Positions 26,518 through 38,298 of a stretch of 64,000 nt of DNA are shown piece after piece. The notes under the pieces are model-generated. The model was not told where the DNA came from. It saw only the letters and a program-made list of their open reading frames with translations, and did no database searches. How positions within the stretch are numbered: the first letter of the stretch is position 1; every line of letters starts with the position of its first letter. The DNA is from Unio delphinus (lineage: Eukaryota > Mollusca > Bivalvia > Unionida > Unionidae), in NCBI GenBank assembly GCA_029339505.1, contig JAQISU010000025.1, positions 6,056,001 through 6,120,000 of the forward strand, in the 5' to 3' direction. A program made the translations under genes and the position numbers.

Positions 26518-29151
26518 CTACTTAACCAAATAATGCTTCTTTCCAGAAATCCATTTGGATTTCAACAGTTTATCAACTAAGTACCATTCGGTACCATTGT
26601 TGGTTGGTGATTGCTCATTGCTCGTTTGATCATTTGATGTTTGTGTTGACTGTGGAGGTGTACTACTTGTGTCCGGTGTCGGAGGTCTATAATCCCTAGG
26701 ATCTTTATAGTGCTTAAGCCTGTTAGCGTGTACAAGTGATTTCATTTCTTTATTGTCTGAACAACGACGTAATCTGTAGGTGCTATTCGGACCTACTTGA
26801 GTGATGTAATATGGACCTTCCCAACGAGGATAAAGCTTTTTTGATAACCCTACAGGTATATGTGAGATTTGTAAATGTACATAATCTCCAACGCGAAAGG
26901 ATGGTTCTTTTGTTTTCTGGTCAAACCTCTGTTTGCTTGTGCTTTGTGCTTCACGTGTATTTGCTTTAGCTATTTCTTGAACTATTTTCAATCTTTGAAT
27001 CAACTGATCTATGTACTGTTGTGTTTGTGTTTGTACAGTTTCTTTAGGCGTAAGAGATACATCTAAGGGTAAAGTCATTTCTTTCCCAAAGACTATGTAA
27101 TAAGGTGAGTATCCAGTAGAATTAACTGCTGGACTCATCCGGAATGCCATCATTACGCTGGGTAATATGGACGGCCAATCATCTTGATGTTTGCTACAGT
27201 AAGCACGTAGGGCCTGACTAATGGTACTATTTTTTCTCTCACAGAGACTGTTAGTTTGAGGGTGGTATGAACTAGTATGGTGACGTGTTACTTGAAATAA
27301 TTCACAAAGTGCGAGTACAATTTGAGACATAAAATTTCGTCCACGATCACTGACAAGTGTTCGCGGTGCACCATAACGTGTAAATATCTCATTGTACAAA
27401 ACACTGGCGATTTCTGTTGCTGTTTGAGAACGTAAGGGAAAGGCTTCACACCAATGTGACAAACTATCTGTCACCAATAAGATGTATTGATAACCTTCCT
27501 TATTTTTTGGCATGCACAAAATGTCCATGTGCCACCTAGAGAATACGTCTTCTGGGGGCAATGGGTGCAATGGAGCTTTTCGTGCGTTTGTGTCCCGTTT
27601 AATGAGCTGACATTTAGAGCATGATGTAATGTAATCATACACATTTTGATACATTTTAGGCCAATAATATTTCTGTTTGATAGCTTGATATGTTCTTTGA
27701 ACACCAAAATGACAACCTCCTGCTTTTGAATCGTGATAAGATAGAAGGACATCGAGTCTCAAATTTCTGGGTAAAGCAACTTGTTTTATGAGTTGATCTG
27801 GAGAAGTTTTATGTTTTGTACGAGGCTGGAAAAAATGATGTAAGACACCATTGATTAGTTCATATTGATTTGCTTCATATGGAATAGCTGTTGCACGACG
27901 AGTGTTTTCTGGTAATATTCCTTGTTCTAAGTAAACATACATGTCCTTAAAATCAGGGCACTCGCGCTGATATTGGGCTAGATCCGGTAGTTCTTCAGAA
28001 CTACTGCTAGGTATGTTATCATTAGTCTGTAGTGGAAATAGGTTAGTAGTATTTTCCTTATCGTAAAAGAATGTAACTTCTGTCATTTCTTCTTGAATGG
28101 AGTGTACTGATGATTCTAACTTAGTCTGAGTGTTAGTGCATACTGGAGATTTTTCTAACTGGCTGTCAGTCTTAGCTGTTTGGTCGTAGTTTCGACGTGA
28201 GAGTGCGTCTGCATTTGTGTTTTTATGGCCTGGAGTGTATACGATATCAAAATCGTATTCTTGTAAGCGAAGTGACCAACGAATTAGTCTATTCGAAGTG
28301 TGCTTAACTGTCTTTAGCCAAACTAATGCCTTGTGATCTGTAATGACAGTAAATTTCTGATGTGATAGGTAAACATTATATGTTCGGATACCTTCTAATA
28401 CCGCTAAACACTCCTGTTCAGTTACTGACCATTGTCTTTCAGCATTTGTTAATGTTCGTCCACCATAAGCAATGACATGCTCTTTGTCGTCTGTCCCTAA
28501 CTGAGACAAAATATAACATAGAGCTGTACCACTGGCATCACATGTGAGTCTAAATGGTTTATTAAAATCAGGATAAGCCAAGATAGGAGCTGTGGTCAAG
28601 GCTGTCTTAAGAGTTTCAAATGCTTTTTGACACTTGTCTGTCCAAAGAAATGAACTGTCTTTTGTCAATAATTTATTTAAAGGTGTTGCTATTGTAGAAT
28701 ATCCTTGAACAAATTTTCTGTAATAATTGCACAATCCTAGAAAACTCCTAACATCTTTCTGTGTTTTTGGAACAGGAAATTGTGTAACTGTGTCAATTTT
28801 GGACTCATCTACTTTAATTCCTTTTGTTGAGAATTTATGACCAAGATAAATAACTTCAGATGCTGCGAATACACATTTTGATGGTTTGAGTGTCAAGTTT
28901 GCTTGACGTAATCGATCAAAAATAAGTTCAAGGTGTGCTAAGTGTTCTTCAAATGAATTGGAAAAAATAATAATGTCATCTATGTCTGCAAGACATGTTG
29001 ACCATGGTATACCTCTAAGTACATGACCTAAAAGAATGCAATATGTGGCGGGCGCATTTCTGAGTCCATACGGCATTACATTCCATTGGTAAAGACCACG
29101 TGATGTTATGAAAGAGCTCTTATGTTTTGTCTCTAGATCTATTTTAATTTG
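26518..29151 (-). pseudogene. pol: Copy 3 pol, 3' part, chromodomain truncated
   Basis: Same domains as copies 1 and 2. The chromodomain tryptophan is again replaced by TAG (26518-26520). The ATG that follows the RT stop in copies 1 and 2 is ATA here (29140-29142), so the first in-frame ATG is at 29076, after the conserved QW of RT. One other change is Thr to Arg in ALPRNLR, near the integrase start. Confidence 0.92.
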
Positions 29152-30393
29152 CTAAAATGCTGAATTTAAATCTAATGTACTGAAAAGACATGGTTTAGTT
29201 TGTCCAACTGCATCAATTACATCTTCTAATCTTGGAAGAGGGAATGTCATTGGTTGTGTCACTTGATTAAGTTTCCGATAGTCAATGGCAAAACGATATT
29301 CCCCATTTTTCTTTTTGACTAAAACAATTGGAGATGCATAGCTAGAAGAACTGGGTTCAATTAGGTGGTGTTCTAATAATTCATCTACCTGTCTATCAAT
29401 TTCTTTATTGATGTGCGGAGACGCACGATAAGGTTGACAACGAATTGGCATGGAATCACCTGTCTCTATTCGATGAGTAAATACCGTAGTACTTCCTAAT
29501 TCTTCTAAGTTCAAGGCAAACACATCCCTATGTTTATTCAAAAATAATTGAAGTTCTTGTTTTTGATTTTCTGACAAATCTGAAGAGTGTAAATCAAAAT
29601 TAATTGGTTCTTGTGATTTACTAGTTTGTGTGTCCACGATGTCAGGTGTATCAGATGTGATATTCTTGTCATAAGTGTCTTCACTAACAGTAAATATGGT
29701 CTGTGGGTGTAGTACGTCTACATAAGCTAGTACGGTATTTGCCTGTATGTCTATAGCTTGTGAAGTAGGATTCAAGATCTGAACAAAGTTATTTTTCGAA
29801 ACCGTTACAATTGTTCTAGCTGTCAAAAATGTGGAGTTTGACATATTATGAGATGGTTCTAGTAAAACAGGTGTCCCTTTTTTGATTTTACTGATATGAA
29901 TAGGAATGGAACAACTGGAGTTTGGTGGAACCGTTGTGCGTTTGTTTACACGTGCTAATCCTGACTCAGTACGTATCAGATTGATAATTACCGTATCGTC
30001 TAGCAAAGAGAGCGTTTGTGTATCTAGATTCACTACTGCTTTGTATTTAGTGAGAAAATCGAGACCCAGAATGACTGAATGTTGTAGGGCCGGAATGACG
30101 TGAAATGTATGAGAAAAACTTACGCCTCCTATTTTCAGATTAAGTGGTATCATTCCAAAAATTTCGTGACTTTCGCCCCCTGCTGCGATAATATTATTGA
30201 GATTTGAAGGTTGAATTTGACGTGAATTGAATCCTGCGCGAGAAAGAAATTTTAAGTTGATGGCCGAAATAGACGCGCCTGTGTCTGCTAATGCATTCGT
30301 GATTTTGTTTTTAACATAAAGAGGAACAAGATTTTTGTGAATAGGTGTGACTAATGTGATTTGTCGTTCTCGAGTTTGTTTGTGGCAAGGTTG
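29152..30393 (-). pseudogene. pol: Copy 3 pol, 5' part: protease and N-terminal RT, ended by TAG
   Basis: TAG at 29152-29154, as in the other copies. One Ser to Pro change near the end (QTKPCLF). Confidence 0.92.
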
Positions 30394-31339
30394 TTACCTT
30401 TGATTTGGCGCGAATTTATATTGTTGTTGTGGGGTAAAGCATACTCGTGCAAAATGACCTGTTTTGTGACACAAGTAACACTTTCTATCGAGCGCAGGAC
30501 ATAATCTTCCGTGTGATTGAAAACAAATACCACATCTGAGACAGAATGGCTTACGACTATGTAGTTGTGGCTGGTAGCGCGCAGCCCGAGTAGGTAACTG
30601 ATATGTATTGTTATCGCTAGATTTATGTACTGAACTGGAGAAATAGTTTGGAAAATTAGCTGTCTGAGAAGACGATGTATAATGATGAGAATTATTGCAA
30701 TGCAGCCGAAATGGTTTGTTTTTGGCACGTACGAAGGGTTGAGATATTACATGTACGTTGTTTTCTGTGTTCTGTTCTGAGCTGACTGCTTTAATTTCAT
30801 CTTTAAGATGTTTAAGTTCTTCTAAAATTGTGTTAAGTGTTGACCAATCATCATTCTCAGTTGCGACAAGAGATTTCTCTGCTAGATTTGCGGCTTGTCG
30901 TAAATCATCCATATTTGTTGGATTTTTATTTATTACGATTTGTTTAATAGCTGGTTTTAAACCTTGTAATGCAACTGCTAACAATATTTCATCTGAGATA
31001 GTTTGATTATTTGCAATTTGTAAGAGACGAGTTAAATAGTCCAAAACTGTTTCAGACGATTCTTGTCGAGTTTGTAAAATTGATAGATCTAAAATGATAT
31101 CGTCAGTGTGAAACCTAGATGTAAAGACAGTTACTAGACTTGACCAGTTATTCCTAACGTTATCAGGTAGCGATTCATACCATACTTTAGCATGTTGTTG
31201 GAGGTGAAAAGGAAAAGCATTCAAAATTTTAGATTCTGACAAATCATAAAAATTAGCCCATTGTAAAAAAAAAAGTTAGCCATTTAACAGGATTTTGTGA
31301 TTGATCACCTTTAAAAATATCTAATGTGATAAGAGACAT
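30394..31339 (-). pseudogene. gag: Copy 3 gag, frameshifted in a T10 run
   Basis: ATG at 31337-31339, homopolymer break at 31265-31274 and TAA at 30394-30396. The protein downstream of the break is identical to the other copies. Confidence 0.88.
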
Positions 31340-31950
31340 ACCTGTACTTGAGAATCTGGTGTTTCCAGAGAAAAATTGCACTCGTAGGAATAATGTCAAT
31401 AGTAATAAGTCACATTAAATGAATTAAACGGCTTAACTCACAATGTTCTGGGCGTTGATAGTAAATGTATACATAGTTAATTTGCCGTGTAAAGGTACTT
31501 TTTGTTGTGGAATCTATGAGCTGTCGAAGGTCACTGAAGTGCTGCTGCTGACGTAGTTTTGTGGGATGAGTTGATAGTCGTCTGCGTAAGAACTTGATTT
31601 GGTTTCCAATCGTTGTCTACGTAGGATCAAGGAACCATAGTCGAATGGAGTGTGCGTCACTAGAACTGGATAGCGCGTAGATACTGGTATATACATTGCT
31701 AGAAATCTGCGAAGCCATTCCTACAAGAGCTATGTAGTAGGTAGGTAGAATCACGAATCAGTCACGTGAACAGCTATATATATGATACAGGCAAGAAAAT
31801 GCGAACATTGACGGTATGAAGTATGACGATCGTCAATATGTTAGTGTCAATCTCTCCCATGGATCGTAATTATAAACACTCCTTCAAAGAAATAATCACT
31901 CCGCTGGCTATGCGAGAGAGTACAGAGATCTGTAACATTCTCCATCCACT
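31340..31950 (-). other. Copy 3 5' leader with primer-binding site region
   Basis: This is the leader behind the outermost 5' LTR of the array. The putative primer-binding site TGGATGGAGAATG runs leftward from about 31948. Confidence 0.55.
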
Positions 31951-32143
31951 TGTTATGAATGTTTTTGCTTGTTATGTGTTGTGATTAGCTTTTCATAACC
32001 TTCTTCTCATTTCTTGCTATGAGAAGGAATTACTCGTAAGTTTGGGAACGTCAATATCCATGGTAAGAGAGAGAGAGAGAGAGAGAGAAGAAGAAAGAAT
32101 TCAGGCTCTCTTAAAGGGAGCGCCGCCGCGATGATAGCTGCAT

Positions 32144-32573
32144 CTGAAATTAAGAGTCAAACATTCATTTTCTACTGACATGGAGAACTTTATTTAAATA
32201 ATCAACACACATATATATTACTACATTCTAGAAACACATCTAAAAGCTTTATAATAAAAGTTCATGAAATACATATTACATTTTCCTTATTAAGCTTTCC
32301 AACTTCATTTACCCGTATAACTTCTGCACCTTAGAATATTATACAATAGTTAATTCTCAATCAATTTCAAGATAGCCGAAGTATGAAATATAATAACTGT
32401 AATTAATGCAACAATTAATTTAAAGAATACATTTCAGTTATCTTAAAGTAGAATATTGATTTAGAATCTCAAGCATTAAAAATACTTATTTCTTAAAATA
32501 GGTATAAAACATATACAGTGTCCTTACCTGAAATTAAGAGTCAAACATTCATTTTCTACTGACATGGAGAACT
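32144..32573 (-). repeat. 46-bp direct repeat ending at apparent splice sites, within LTR4
   Basis: The coding strand has the same 46 bases at 32573-32528 and 32189-32144. The upstream copy ends TTTCAG and is followed by GTAAGG, a good splice donor. The downstream copy also ends TTTCAG, a good acceptor, followed by ATGCAGC. The 384-bp interval 32527-32144 would be the intron. The coding-strand poly(A) signal AATAAA (32189-32194) lies inside it. The same arrangement is present in all four LTRs. Confidence 0.55.
32189..32194 (-). terminator. LTR poly(A) signal AATAAA
   Basis: AATAAA on the coding strand directly abuts the second 46-bp repeat, and a GT-rich stretch (ATGTTTGACTC) lies downstream. 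Equivalent position in the true 3' LTR (LTR1) is 7028-7033. Confidence 0.55.
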
Positions 32574-32577
32574 AATC

Positions 32578-32604
32578 TGACCTGATCGCGCATCTGTATT
32601 TATA
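32578..32604 (-). promoter_or_regulatory. LTR core promoter: TATA box and initiator
   Basis: TATAAATA on the coding strand at 32604-32597. An initiator-like TCAGATT follows, whose A is 27 positions from the first T of the TATA box, so predicted transcription start is about 32578. Equivalent boxes are at 15821-15828 (LTR2) and 24209-24216 (LTR3). Confidence 0.6.
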
Positions 32605-33191
32605 GTGTTAGGGTCAGAGAAGGTCATACCCTCCATGCATCAGTCAGAAAAGATGCTGACTTACTTTCAGGCATAAACCAGTTTCGATCGGCAGAAACCA
32701 ACTTATCTTACGTCATAAGACCTACTCTATAGTTTATTTATATTCGTTTCATATCGTCACACCATATATGGTTAGCTGTGAGTTGGAAGCCATCTTGTTT
32801 CTGTATCGTCTAGAGAAATCTTACTTCACCTTCATTAACTGAATTGAACTCATGCCAACACTAGGTCAGAAACATATTCTTACTAATGTAGCTTAGAACT
32901 ATAGCTGAGCAGGCAAAATTCATGTATAATGTTTTTCGTATACAATCTCACACAACATTGTATATTGGCAATGTTCTTAGCTACTTTTAATTGAGTTATA
33001 GTGTGGTTATATACATTGCCCTTTTTTACTTGCTCAACAACCATTTCTATTCTATATAGTTGTGTTACAAAAACAAATGAAATTACCTTTAATATCTTTT
33101 ATAATATAAACAAATAAAACATTACTTTAATTCAATTCAAAAGAAAATATCAATCTTATTAATTTTTCTACAAATTCAATCCTAACAGATG

Positions 33192-33829
33192 CAATAACAT
33201 GATGTTGCATCTATGACAAACTTGGCAATGATAGATGCTACATCTGTTTTATCACGATGTTTTGAAGTATGTACTGTCCTGTGGGGGGGGGGGAGCGTTT
33301 GTATTTTTACTATATGAAAATGCACAAATTCTACTATGTGTAAGGTTTATTTAAATGCTTCCATCCACATACTGTAACACAAGTTATGAAACATCCTTAA
33401 ACATGTTGAGAGTAAATATTTTTTTTTATCTACGCCTTATTTTAACTATGTGTTATGTGTGTTCTACTGACTGACAACTTGTGTAAACCGAAAATCAAAG
33501 ACAATTAAAAAAACCGATACAAACGGTATCATGTCTTACAACTCAGCAGACGACAAAAGCTTCCAGCAAACATAAAATGCATTTTTACTAGGATTTAAAA
33601 TCAGCAGTATGCTATGTCGACGCAATTAATTGAACCAAAGTTTTCATCAAGTGTTTAGCAAGCACGTACAATGTCCCGCACACTTAATACTTCCGAAGGC
33701 ACTAATTTCCTTGTCTATGGAAGCAATGCTTCCGAATTTCCCTATTGGACATAGCGTGCCACTTTTTCCCCCAGATTAATTCCAAATTGAACGAGCGCGT
33801 GTCACCAGTAGGAGAGTAACACTGTTTAA
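33192..33829. other. No gene seen
   Basis: AT-rich flank of the array, with a G11 run near 33284. Short open frames have no exon-like context. Confidence 0.4.
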
Positions 33830-33929
33830 ATCTAGATTGTTGATAGCCTTTCCACCTGCCACTCTAAACATTTCTTGACATGCCACATTTTGGTACGCGT
33901 CTACGCGAGCCGTATGTTGCTGACCCCTG
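33830..33929 (+). mobile_element. Possible 3' end of a hAT-type DNA transposon
   Basis: The end reads CGTATGTTGCTGACCCCTG, which resembles a hAT terminal inverted repeat beginning CAGGGGTC. The preceding text is the kind of short tail often found before it. No matching left end was found, so it would be truncated. Low confidence. Confidence 0.3.
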
Positions 33930-34032
33930 CCCTAGTTAAAATCCGAGACAATGAATGAAAGAGTTTATCCATAGAACTGTTGGAAAGATAAGTATAAAGA
34001 AGCTTGTGCGTTAAACGTGTCTTCTCGGTGCG

Positions 34033-34165
34033 CGGAAAAAAGTCACAGGAAAAAAAGTCACGGAAAAAAGTCACAATTTCGGCTAGGAAAAAAAGTCACA
34101 GGAAAAAAAGTCACACTCTGCGGAAAAAAACAGTTTTGGGTAGGAAAAAAGTCACAGTTTTGGGT
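34033..34165 (+). repeat. Left arm of inverted GTCACAGGAAAAAAA array
   Basis: Repeated units of GGAAAAAAGTCACA type, some separated by TTTGGGTA or TTTCGGCTA. A related stretch in the same orientation lies at 34569-34660. The reverse-complement arm is at 35121-35216. Confidence 0.8.
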
Positions 34166-34393
34166 AGGACTAAATTATATTTCAGAGTAAATATATAAAT
34201 TTTCATTTTTAAATTCACATAATAATGCATGATAATAGATATTTGGTCATCGCACGAGGGTTGGCTACGCCACTGATGACATTAGATGTCTGTAAAAAAA
34301 ATAATTTTTAATATCTTAAACACAGTCAGATAAGGAAACAAAAGTATTGGAATCAATCAGTTAATGGGAATTGTATCTTTACCTATAAAGAGT

Positions 34394-34394
34394 A

Positions 34395-34481
<87 letters not shown>

Positions 34482-34513
34482 GTTTATGACTCCCCTTAAA
34501 GATCACTCACCAG

Positions 34514-34565
<52 letters not shown>
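34394..34565. repeat. (GT)n-(GA)n and (ATT)n microsatellites
   Basis: GT then GA repeats to about 34482, then (ATT)n at about 34516-34565. Confidence 0.95.
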
Positions 34566-34566
<1 letters not shown>

Positions 34567-35120
34567 ATCCAGGAAAAAAGCCAAATGAAAAAAGTTACGG
34601 AAAAATGTTGCAAGAAAAAAGTCACAAGAATTAAGAGTTATAGAAAAAAAAATCACAGGTTAAAAACGGGAATATAACATAAATTTTGGTACAGTACATA
34701 CTATATTACTATAGAGAAAATTTTACATAAAAATCAAATAGATGCATATCCAAAAAAATGTCAACCTAATGTGAACAAATAATGAAATAAACATTGCATT
34801 TGCTTCATTGAATACAATATGGAATAGATGAATATAGGTCTGAAGCCAAGTAAGACACTAATTTGTTACATTGGCAGAACAAAAGATTTTTATGATGTAA
34901 TGTCCCTTTGTAGCCTGGGATTGTTAAACAATTCAACATACTGGTTTCAGCCAAACGTTTAATGTTATTATAAGCTAGATAATTGTTCTATTGGATTTAG
35001 TTTTCATTACAAGTTGAAATTTTTCGGAGTGTATATATTTGAATTTTATTTAAAATTATCTCCATCGTAATATATTATTTATGGTTTCTAAATTTGTGTG
35101 ATATTCTCACTTATTTTTAT

Positions 35121-35216
35121 CCTGTGACTTTTTTTCCTAGGGCTCTTTTTCATTGTGACTTTTTTTCCTGTGACTTTTTTTCTGTGACTTTTTTTCCTGT
35201 GACTTTTTTTCCTGGA
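35121..35216 (-). repeat. Right arm of inverted GTCACAGGAAAAAAA array
   Basis: CCTGTGACTTTTTTT units, the reverse complement of the left arm about 1 kb away. The arms could fold into a long hairpin like a foldback element. No clear target duplication was seen. Confidence 0.75.
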
Positions 35217-35450
35217 TTCGTTTTCCCTATGCTAAAAATATGTTTATATGTCAATTACCATCTTGTGCTTCAAAGCTGGATTTTCAGAAGAACTGTCTAG
35301 ACAGTTGTTTAAACTTTTTCCATGCACATATTCCTAAATCTATTAATTTTATTATTTATGGTTTTCAACCTCGTTTAAGTTAAATCCCTAACGAGTGTAG
35401 TTAAACCCTTTCGATTATTCAGGAAAAATAACAAGTAAAAATGCAATGCT

Positions 35451-35452
<2 letters not shown>

Positions 35453-35505
<53 letters not shown>

Positions 35506-35569
35506 TACATACATACATACATACATACATACATACATACATACATACATACATACATACATACATACG

Positions 35570-35666
<97 letters not shown>

Positions 35667-35667
35667 G

Positions 35668-35746
<79 letters not shown>
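35453..35746. repeat. (CA)n-(CATA)n-(TA)n compound microsatellite
   Basis: About 48 bases CA, 68 bases CATA, then about 173 bases of TA with a few TATG interruptions. Confidence 0.97.
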
Positions 35747-35750
<4 letters not shown>

Positions 35751-37807
35751 AATTGAATAAGGAAGGGTTCTTTCACAATAAGATACGATATCCAGTGTCA
35801 GAGCAATTTTATATGTACGTGACCGTTCCATTAACACTATTATCGACACAACCATCAATTTTAATTTCTCCATATATGCCTTGAGCCATAAAGAGAATGT
35901 CTCCATAAAACTTGTCTTAGTACTGATTTAATCACGAGGGGCTAACGAGAGGTAATAGAGGACGTTATAGTCAAACGCTGTACTTAAGCTATTGATTACG
36001 TCCACTCGTATTTGGAACAAAACTATGCCAGATTTTCCTTTATTGTGATTCGTGTTGCGCTTTGACGTTTCAACAATTAAGCACTTTAAAATTAGCACTG
36101 CTTGTTTCAAATATAGCTTGGCATCGTCCTATCTGGTAACAGTAAAGATAAACATAAATTCTACAGAAATACATTATTTTCTACTATAGCAGAGTTTGAT
36201 TCTTATAGATATATCAAAAATAAAATTTTAATATTTCTACCCCTTTCCTAGTTTCGTTTCTACCTTCTCATATAACTCATCGTATACTTTTTCTTCTGGT
36301 ACTACTGGTACCTCTATTACTACTCAGGGCCGACGGAGTGGGGGGAGGCAACCGGGGATATATCCCGGAACTAGTGCCCTTAAGAAGGCCCGGGCCGAAC
36401 AACACATTTTAATTTTATAAAAGAAAGCTTTTGCTGGAACAAGCCCCTTCTAAATCAACTGCTAATACTGCGACTGAAATGGCTACTACTTTTTCGACTA
36501 TACATTTATTTTACACCCTTTAAAGAAACATGCTTCATTTATGCCTATTTTGTACTGTGACAATGTGCCGTAAAATCCTGTACATCCAGCATAAATAGTC
36601 ACTTTACTATATCCTTAATTATTTTTATTTTTTTTAAAATCAGATTGGAGAGGATTATAAACTCAAATGAAGAATATTACCGGATAGTTATTAAGAAAGT
36701 CAGTGATATAAAAGAGAATCCATCTAGTGTCCTAGGCAACATATTCAATTAATTTATCAATTCATTGCAAGAATTCAATCGGCTTTATCGGATTTCAGAT
36801 AATTTGTGTATGTCCCGGGTTTGCTTCTGAACTTCAATTACTTATACATTAGGTGCTGCAGGAGATTAATCGCCACAAACAACATGATAAGATGCAGACA
36901 TCTGTTATGTTCAAAAGAACAACGTTCGACAAAGGTTTTTGTCTTCTTCTAATTTCTACTTTTGTCGGATTCGTTGTGTCCGACCATTATACCATTCTAC
37001 AATGAATCTAGCCAAAACAAGATAGCGAGGGTCTTGGACTGCTGAAAAGAGGCTTTAATTCATTCTTGCGTCATGTAAGAGTATTTGCACTTAAAACATT
37101 ATTATTTTAGAAAATGCATTGCTAAAAGAATTATGTCGCTGAAACTAGTCAGTGCCTAATCGATTTTAAGACATTAAAAGTGAGATCATGTTTCCTTGTT
37201 ATTCCTTTCATGTTTACAATCTTCTCAAATTCCAATAAGTCACGAGCAGGAGACCTAATCCTAGTTTAATGTTCAGCGCAGAATGTTGTGTTTGCATTAT
37301 GATTTTGTCTCTTAGGAGATTTTTACCCATGAAACATTGCTTTTTAAAAATAGTGTTAGGTAAGAGTTTACCATTCAGCCACCCTTCATTAATACTTTGC
37401 TTGTTTGAAAATAGTTTTATAACGCTTAGCCATAAAACATTTCTTTCTCTATATCTCAACATTGTTCGAAAATGTCAAGTATCTTTCAATCGTGAGCAAT
37501 TACAACAACAAAAATTTCAGTGAATCTCAATATATCTGTAAACGAAGGGCTTTCAGTATGTTGTTTTTAATAATCAAAGAAAGAGTGGTACTCTATATTT
37601 TTAATACCTTGCTTGAATAAGTTTTTACACTGTACATGTTTATTGCGTGTATCTGACGTGCTGCCTTCAAAATGACCCCTACTTGCTTGCGAAAGGCATA
37701 GTTTTAGCTCATTATTTTTTGTGCGACAAAACTACTTGATAATCTCGATCTATCCATCTTTAATAACGGTCGTATACCATCATCTTTGTCTTCATTTCTC
37801 ATTACAG
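35747..37807. other. No exon recognised upstream of CRHBP exon 2
   Basis: The signal-peptide exon of CRHBP should lie upstream of 37808 and end in phase 0. I looked for an ATG followed by a hydrophobic run and a GT donor and found none convincing. Open frames of 82-84 codons overlap on both strands near 37214-37523. The plus one meets a GTAAGAG donor at 37350, but in the wrong phase. Confidence 0.45.
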
Positions 37808-37862
37808 AAACAGAAATTAGAATTGCTCAAAAGAAAATCCAGGAGTACAGATGGCGCCATTG
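37808..37862 (+). CDS. CRHBP: CRHBP exon 2 (N-terminal part of mature protein)
   Basis: A 55-nt exon between a TTTCTCATTACAG acceptor and a GTAAGT donor. It encodes KQKLELLKRKSRSTDGAI plus one base. Phase 1 at its end fits the GT start of the next exon exactly. The Leu-Lys-Arg and basic-rich content resembles the stretch just before the first conserved Cys in vertebrate CRHBP. Assignment rests on phase, splice sites, position and weak similarity, as this part of the family is poorly conserved. The previous exon must end in phase 0. Confidence 0.7.
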
Positions 37863-38298
37863 GTAAGTACACTGAAAAACATCGAATAGTAATGTTAATG
37901 CAAGTATTGTTTCAGTTTCATAAATTCATGGTAGAAACGTTTATTTTCTAAAACAAAATATAATGCATTTGTACATGGAAAATACTGCTCATTGATCCAC
38001 AAGGAGCCCAAATGGAATGAGACTTTGTTCATAACACAGCGTACGTCATCTGTGTATAAGAAATTGGCTTAATTAAATAATCATAATGAATAAAACCACT
38101 GATATTATTGTGCATGAATTGCACACGACTAAAATATTTCTTGAGACGCAGAGCAATGGGTACATAGCATTGATTTGCAAATCCCCAGGATACCAAATGG
38201 AAACTCCTGGTGAGTGAAAGGTCTAAAGCGCCCTCCTTTCTCAATATATGCCATCTCATAAATGTCCGTTTCGATTTGAGTCTCCAATTCAGCCAATG

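Larger units (their letters stand above)
31951..33187 (-). repeat. LTR4 (5' LTR of the array), 1,237 bp
   Basis: TG/CA ends. It abuts the GATG target duplication at 33188-33191. It should drive transcription of the array. Confidence 0.95.
6788..33191 (-). mobile_element. Tandem array of three Ty3/Gypsy chromodomain retrotransposons sharing four LTRs
   Basis: The order is LTR1-copy1-LTR2-copy2-LTR3-copy3-LTR4, all coding on the minus strand, with repeat periods of 8,384 and 8,388 bp. LTRs begin TGTTAGG and end CATAACA on the coding strand. GATG at 6788-6791 and GATG at 33188-33191 form a 4-bp target duplication around the whole array, as for one insertion event. Internal regions are 7,151-7,152 bp and differ at only scattered positions. 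Domain order gag, protease, RT, RNase H, integrase, chromodomain defines Metaviridae, chromovirus-like. Every copy is interrupted at shared positions. The array probably grew by unequal LTR-LTR recombination or integration of multimeric cDNA. Confidence 0.95.

Noticed and set aside
36327..36400. GC-rich CAGGGCCGACGG segment as a second hAT end
   Set aside because: No matching inverted end or target duplication was found nearby.
37269..37350. Candidate CRHBP signal-peptide exon with a GTAAGAG donor
   Set aside because: The donor leaves phase 1, while exon 2 requires phase 0, and the peptide does not look like a clear signal sequence.
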